Source: Acanthamoeba lenticulata
Taxonomy: Eukaryota; Discosea; Longamoebia; Acanthamoebidae
Direction: 5' to 3'
Assembly: GCA_002179805.1 (NCBI GenBank)
Contig: NAVB01004310.1
Span: 1-11,527, forward strand
Length of the DNA stretch: 11,527 bases
Shown: positions 7,171-11,527 of the stretch, one piece after another
Position numbering within the stretch: position 1 is the stretch's first letter
Layout: every line of letters starts with the position of its first letter
The notes under the pieces: generated by a model
Databases searched by the model: none
What the model saw: only the letters and a program-made list of their open reading frames with translations
What the model was told of the DNA's origin: nothing
Made by a program: the position numbers and the translations under genes

Positions 7171-9910
7171 TCAATGAGAAGAAGAGAGCTGCGCGAAGCG
7201 GGTGAGGGAGGTCCGCGCGAGCGGGCGGCCGAGGAGGGTGAGGCCCGTTGTGTCATCGATCTCCACCACCACGTAGTCGCCCGGCCGCACTTCAACTCGC
7301 GGCGTCGTCGTCGTCGTCGTCGACTTGTGCTTGTTGTCGTCACCCTTCTTGTCGTGCTCGTGCAGGTGATACTCGGCGGCCACCTTGGCGTCGGGGAACA
7401 CCACCTTCTTGTTGTTGTCCGTCCGGCCCATGAGGTCTCCCGACGATCGGCGGCTCGTCTGCGCTCCGCCCCAACATGTCAGCAGCAGCAACACGACGAC
7501 GGCAAAGAAGAAGATGATGATGACGAGGAGGAGGACGTACGCCTTCGACGAGGACCAAGTGGCGTCGGCCGATCTCCTCGCGGCTCTTCTCGGCCAGCGT
7601 GGCAAAGAAGGTCTGAATGACCTCCTTCAGCCGTCGCTGCTTGACCTCCTCCGGCACGTCGTCCCTGCGCGCGTGCATCCGTCCGTCCGTGAGCGACAAG
7701 GACAAGAGAACAAGAGGACAGAGAGGAGGACGAACTCAAGGGCGCGGTGGGCGCGGGTCTTCTCGCGCATGGAGTAGGCAAACATGAAGGCCTGGTCGAA
7801 CCGGACCTCGCGCAGGAGCGACAGCGTGTCCTGGTGCTGCTCCTCGGTCTCCCCGCAGAAGCCCGAGATGAAGTCGCTCGACAGCCCGACGTCTGCCCCC
7901 CCCCCCATTCGCGCGCGTGAGCAGAGCGCGCGACCGTGGCCGTGGCCGAAGCCGTAAATGGATGGCCGCGGGCGTACTGGGGATGACTTGGCGCATGCGG
8001 CGGATGAGGTCGAGGTAGGCCTCGCGCGTGTAGAAGCGCCGCATGTTGTGGAGCACCTCCGAGTTGCCGCTCTGCGCCGGGATGTGCACCGCATTGCACA
8101 GGTTGGGCCGCTCGGCGATCAGGTGCAGCAGCTGTCCAGCCCAGCCCACGTCAGTTCCCACGCAGCAAGACACAAGACAAGAGGACGCACGTCGTCGGGG
8201 AAGTCCTTGGGATGCGGGCTCGTGAAGCGGATCCGCATCTCCGGGTCGATCCGCGAGACCTGGTCCATGAGCTGCGTGAACCGCAAGCCCCGCGGGTTCG
8301 GCTTCACCATGCTCCCGAAGCCCCTTTTATTTGGATACCCAATTTTAAAATTATAAATTATAATTTAATTATAAATTTTGAATTACTTAGTATTTCGCAA
8401 AAATAATTCATAAAATAAGCAAAATTAAATTTAATCTCAAGTAAATTTAAATGCAAAAGGGCGTACTTGCTGAGGAGCTGGTCAGGGGAGAGGACGTCGG
8501 CCGGGTCGAGGCCTTGGTCGGAGAGGTCGTTGTAGGAGTTGACGTTCTGGCCCAGCAGTGTCACCTCCCGCACGCCCTGGTCGGACAGCTGGCGCACCTC
8601 GTCCAGGATGGACGCGATCGGGCGCGAGCGCTCGCGGCCCCGCGTGAACGGCACGATGCAATACGAGCACATGTTGTTGCAGCCGCGCATGATCGACCTG
8701 TCCCATCGTCATCATCACCATCAACATCATTGTCGTTGTAGTCGTCTTCTTCATGACGATGATGATGAAGAGGAAGAAGAGGATGAAGAGGATGAAGACG
8801 TACAAGAAGGCCGAGAGGTTGTTGGAGGCGGTGCGGACGGGCGTGATGTCGGCGTAGGTCTCCTCGAGCGAGAGTTGGACGTTCATGGCCGTCTGGCCGC
8901 CGCTCTCGACCTCGGCCAGCAGCGACGGCAGCGCGCGGTAGGCGTCGGGCCCGACGACGAGGTCCACCAGCTTGTCGGACTCGAGCAGGCGCGCCTTGAG
9001 CCGCTCGGCCATGCACCCGAGCACGCCCACGACCCGCTTGCTCTGCTCGAGAGCCACACACACACGGTTGAGAAACACACACGTGACCACACACACGCGT
9101 GTGTGTGTGCACACGCGGGGGAGGGGCGCGTACGCGCTTGTTGGCGCGCTTCATGTTGCGAAAGTGGTTGAGCCGGTCCCAGACTTTGCGCTCGGCGTTG
9201 TCGCGGATGGCGCATGTGTTGACGAGGATCACGTCAGCCTGCACACACACGCGCGCGTTCACGAACGACGCGGTGCCACACGCGCGCGTTCATAGCCCGT
9301 GAGAGTCCTGTTTGGCGAAACACAACAAGACCACAGGAGAGCTCTCGTACGTCCTCGAGGTCGGCAGTGGCCTCGTAGCCGGCCTTGAGCATGATGGAAG
9401 TGACGATCTCCGAGTCTGACGCGTTCATCTGGCAGCCGTAGGTCTCCACGAACACCTTCCGCTTGGCTGCATGTAATAATTTTTGAATTATTTTAAAAAC
9501 GCAAAAATAAAAAGTATTTAAAGAAAAGGGCGAGTACGGGCGTCTGGATGAACGTCGAGGAGATGACGAGGGAAGGAGGTGGGCAGGTCAAGCTCAACAT
9601 CGGCGACATCGGCCGGCTTGGCAGAGGATGAGCGAATGAAGTCGGCAAGGCCTGGGCCGTTCTTGACCGTTTCGGCAAAGGCCGAGGACGATGCCGCCCG
9701 GCGGCCCGCCGGCGCATGCAGGTGTGAAAAGAGCGTGCAGCCGCGCGTGTTCTGCTCAAGGGAAAGGCGGCAATCGTGTGCAATTTTCCAAGATATGAAA
9801 CGATGAGATGAGGGATTATTTGAGCATGCACGTAGACCGGAACGTACCTGTCTGGGCTGGAGCAGAAGCTCACGCGATCCACCGCTTGCAACCACTCGAT
9901 GCCCCATCAT
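7171..9910 (-). CDS. CDK5RAP1: CDK5RAP1, mitochondrial/cytosolic tRNA (ms2i6A37) methylthiotransferase, 11 exons
   Basis: This radical-SAM enzyme of the MiaB family adds a methylthio group to N6-isopentenyladenosine at position 37 of tRNA. Exons: 9910-9848, 9751-9538, 9466-9351, 9238-9134, 9042-8804, 8697-8467, 8323-8191, 8131-7978, 7892-7736, 7664-7541, 7458-7171. All junction phases match, giving 607 residues (human about 600). Order: an Arg/Ser/Ala-rich N-terminus that could target mitochondria; NGPGLADFI; the MTTase domain with cluster cysteines C104 (ETYGCQMN), C140 (VNTCAIR) and C176 (LGCMAER); the radical-SAM motif CNNMCSYC (C252, C256, C259) and [47 protein letters not shown]; and a C-terminal TRAM domain ending near [10 protein letters not shown]. 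The TRAM domain carries an extra Asp/Lys/Thr-rich insertion with six Thr. The start is the first of two adjacent ATGs; upstream in-frame codons have only TTG. Confidence 0.97.
7303..7322. repeat. CGT/ACG trinucleotide repeat in coding sequence
   Basis: About 20 nt of (CGT)n on the plus strand, read as six ACG codons (Thr) on the minus strand inside the last CDK5RAP1 exon. It lies in the non-conserved insertion of the TRAM region, where length changes should be tolerated. Confidence 0.8.
7893..7977 (-). other. CDK5RAP1 intron 8 with a G11 run at the acceptor
   Basis: An 85-nt intron, A|GTACGC...GGGGCAG|AC. On the transcribed strand, eleven G residues (7906-7896) sit directly before the CAG acceptor, where a pyrimidine tract would be expected. 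Protein homology (IP-NVGLSSDF) fixes the junction. Confidence 0.85.
8324..8466 (-). other. CDK5RAP1 intron 6, AT-rich
   Basis: A 143-nt intron (AA|GTACGC...AATAAAAG|G), the longest in the gene and strongly AT-rich between GC-rich exons. Removal creates Lys323 and joins LLS to GFGSMVK. It contains an internal AATAAA next to the acceptor (CCAAATAAAAG), which could allow premature polyadenylation. Confidence 0.85.
9043..9133 (-). other. CDK5RAP1 intron 4 with a CA/GT alternating palindrome
   Basis: A 91-nt intron (GTACGC...TCGAGCAG). It holds alternating purine-pyrimidine sequence, with a 20-nt perfect palindrome at 9088-9107 centred on ACGCGT. Such sequence can form a hairpin or Z-DNA. Confidence 0.8.
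9246..9292. repeat. 16-bp direct repeat in CDK5RAP1 intron 3
   Basis: CACACGCGCGCGTTCA occurs at 9246-9261 and again at 9277-9292, both inside the 112-nt intron 9350-9239. It looks like a short local duplication; the copy nearer the acceptor overlaps the sequence just before the 3' splice site. Confidence 0.8.
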
Positions 9911-9961
9911 CTCCTCTGCCACAATTTGAGTTGCAAATCTGGCCAACTGTGTTTTTCTCTT

Positions 9962-9967
9962 TTTATT
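9962..9967 (-). promoter_or_regulatory. AATAAA polyadenylation signal of the 2H-phosphoesterase gene
   Basis: AATAAA on the minus strand, about 74 nt after the TAG at 10041 and only about 50 nt before the CDK5RAP1 ATG at 9910. The 3' end of one gene and the promoter of the next therefore share about 130 bp. Confidence 0.65.
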
Positions 9968-10040
9968 CTTTTTTTCTCTTTTTGTTTTCTATTTTGTGTC
10001 GACACGTAGAGCAGACGAAGTGAGGTGGGGACTGGGGTGT

Positions 10041-11395
10041 CTAGGCCGAGGCGTAGGTGACCTTATCGTCATAGTCTACGCTGATGATGTTCCGGGCCTC
10101 GAGCAGCTTGACGGCCTGATCTGCCTCCACTTCCTCCTTCATAATGCACAGCTGTCGCAGCGAGTTACGCAGTGCCTCGAGGGTCGTAGGTGTGTTCAAC
10201 GGCGACTCCACCCATTCACGGCATCTCGCCATCACCTGTTAATGTACAACGTTGTAAAAATCAGAAAAGTAAAGCCAATCGTAAAACACAATCATCTATC
10301 AAAAAGAATTAATAAATTAAAATAAAATAAAATGAATAAAAAAAGTCGGTGTGAAATCGGTACCAGCTTGGTTGGGTCCTTGCGTGCCTCGTTGGCCAGG
10401 CGGTAGGAGTCGCGGGCGATGTAAGCGTTGGTGCTCTGCAGCTCGTCACCGCTGAGCTGCGCCCGCTTTTTGGGGAAAGTCACCTTGGCCGTCGGGCTCT
10501 CGGCGCCAACGACTTGGACGAGATCCTCCTCGCGCAGCTGCCGCAGCGCCTCGTTCACGTCGACGTACTGCACCTTGACTGCGCACATGGGTCGGATGGC
10601 TGCGCGCAGCTTGGCGCGGGTCTTGGGCAGGTTGCCCGCGCGCGCGCTGGCGCCATTTTGCGCGATCCACTGCGCCAGGCGGCTGAGCACGATTGACTCG
10701 GCCTCACCGGGCTGAGCCGGCCCACGCTTGGCCGCCCCCGTTGCTGCGTTTGGCGCCAGCTGAGGCCGTGGCAGCTGCAGCTGCGCCTGCTGCGCCTGCT
10801 GCTGCTGAGACTGCTGCCGGCGCGAGGCGGAGCCGCTGCCGAGTGGCACCGTGTGGAGGACCTCGAACGGGTCGGTGCTGTTGCGGCTGATCAGCTGGAC
10901 GTGGTCCACGCGCCACTCGATGGGCTTCCAGGACTGCATTAGCTCAGCCTTCTTGCGCTCTGTCATCGCCTGAAAGGAGCCCACGCGCTCGTAAGCCCAC
11001 AATTGTCGACAACAATGAATATGAGAAGAAGAGCAAGGACGAGGCCCACCTTGCCACGGAACTGGCCAACGGTGAGGTGAGCGTGGAAGCCATCGGTGCT
11101 CTTGGACGACTGGTCCGTGCAGTCGGGGAAGACGCGCTCCAGCGCCGCCTGCAGGTCGCGCAGCGCGTTCGGGGGCTGTGCGGCACACGCGGGAGGTGTC
11201 AGCAGGTTGTCACGGCAGGACACACACGCGCGCGCGCGCAACCAAAAGGGCGTGGGACTGAACCTGGACGGTGGGGCTGAGGAAGAGGGTACAGCTGGAG
11301 GCGCCGTGCTCAAAGTAGTCGAACTTGTCGAAGCGGACCGTGAAGGGCGCGAGCCCCGCGAGGCCCTCCTGGAGCGCCGGAAGCACCGAAGCGAA
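10041..11395 (-). CDS. 2H phosphoesterase-like (2'-5' RNA ligase superfamily) protein with tandem C-terminal domains, 5'-partial
   Basis: Four exons are visible: 11395-11264, 11175-11050, 10969-10364 and 10235-10041 (TAG), all joined in phase 0, giving 352 residues. Introns are 88, 80 and 128 nt. The first two exons look like the second half of a 2H phosphoesterase: PFTVRFDKFDYFEH, then TLFLSP, then FHAHLTVGQF with the His-x-Thr motif at H77/T79. The partner His-x-Thr/Ser motif should lie in exons off the right edge. Next come WKPIEWRVDHVQLISR and FEVLHTVPLG, typical of the end of this fold. A Gln/Pro/Ala-rich linker (about 131-176) leads to two related domains, about 179-252 and 289-350, both helical with a terminal strand pair. 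2H enzymes act on 2',3'-cyclic or 2'-5' phosphodiester bonds in RNA; the substrate here is unknown. Confidence 0.85.
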
Positions 11396-11527
11396 CTGAG
11401 CAGCTGGTGTGATGTTGGGGGAGCAAATGAGAACATAAATAAACGTGCCCGGCAACACAATCATAAACGACAACATCAGAAAAGACAACTTTAAAAATAA
11501 AATAAACTAAAATAAATAAAATAAGTG
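11396..11527 (-). other. Partial intron at right edge
   Basis: On the minus strand the AT-rich sequence at the window edge leads into CACCAGCTGCTCAG|TTC, an acceptor for the first visible exon of the 2H gene. The donor and the upstream exons lie outside the window. Confidence 0.65.

Noticed and set aside
7063..7620. Plus-strand ORF rich in Arg and Val
   Set aside because: It lies opposite the last CDK5RAP1 exons, whose protein homology and splice phases are decisive.
8539..9171. Plus-strand 210-codon ORF
   Set aside because: Antisense to CDK5RAP1 exons 4-6, with an Asp/Glu run from an intronic CATCAT repeat.
1..11527. tRNA or rRNA genes
   Set aside because: I looked for B-box-like GGTTCGAATCC and conserved rRNA stretches on both strands and found none in a cloverleaf context.

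Overview
This window is nuclear DNA of a eukaryote. The best fit is an Acanthamoeba-like amoebozoan. Exons are GC-rich, introns are short (mostly 59-143 nt) and often AT-rich, and genes are tightly packed with AATAAA signals about 70-130 nt after stops. Two conserved eukaryotic genes can be rebuilt exactly across their introns. An F-box gene carries 27-residue 'GHLEVLQWARANGCPWD' repeats of the kind common in Acanthamoeba and its giant viruses. The organism is inferred from these traits, not shown by a marker gene.

Layout, left to right. 52-851 (-): a 3'-truncated, low-complexity Ser/Gly/Pro-rich protein of unknown function. 1410-2405 (-): a four-pass membrane protein. 2729-3126 (-): SF3B5, the 86-residue SF3b splicing subunit, in three exons. 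3127-5177: an AT- and CA-rich island with an inverted repeat, a degenerate hexamer array and one possible two-exon coiled-coil gene (4421-4774, +). 5178-6290 (-): the F-box/repeat gene, which ends in mid-repeat at the island edge. 6415-6967 (+): a small Cys-rich repeat protein built from phase-0 exons. 7171-9910 (-): CDK5RAP1, the tRNA methylthiotransferase, rebuilt in 11 exons (607 aa). 10041-11395 (-): the 3' part of a 2H-phosphoesterase-like (2'-5' RNA ligase superfamily) gene with two tandem helical/winged-helix-like domains; its 5' exons lie beyond the right edge.

Six of the eight genes are on the minus strand. The genes do not form one pathway. SF3B5, CDK5RAP1 and the 2H protein are all RNA-related, but nothing shows that they act together. 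I found no defence system, CRISPR array, rRNA or tRNA. The parts most worth a second look are the AT-rich island and its junction with the F-box repeat gene, the Cys-rich repeat protein, the duplicated C-terminal module of the 2H protein, and the strong bias to GTAC-type splice donors.
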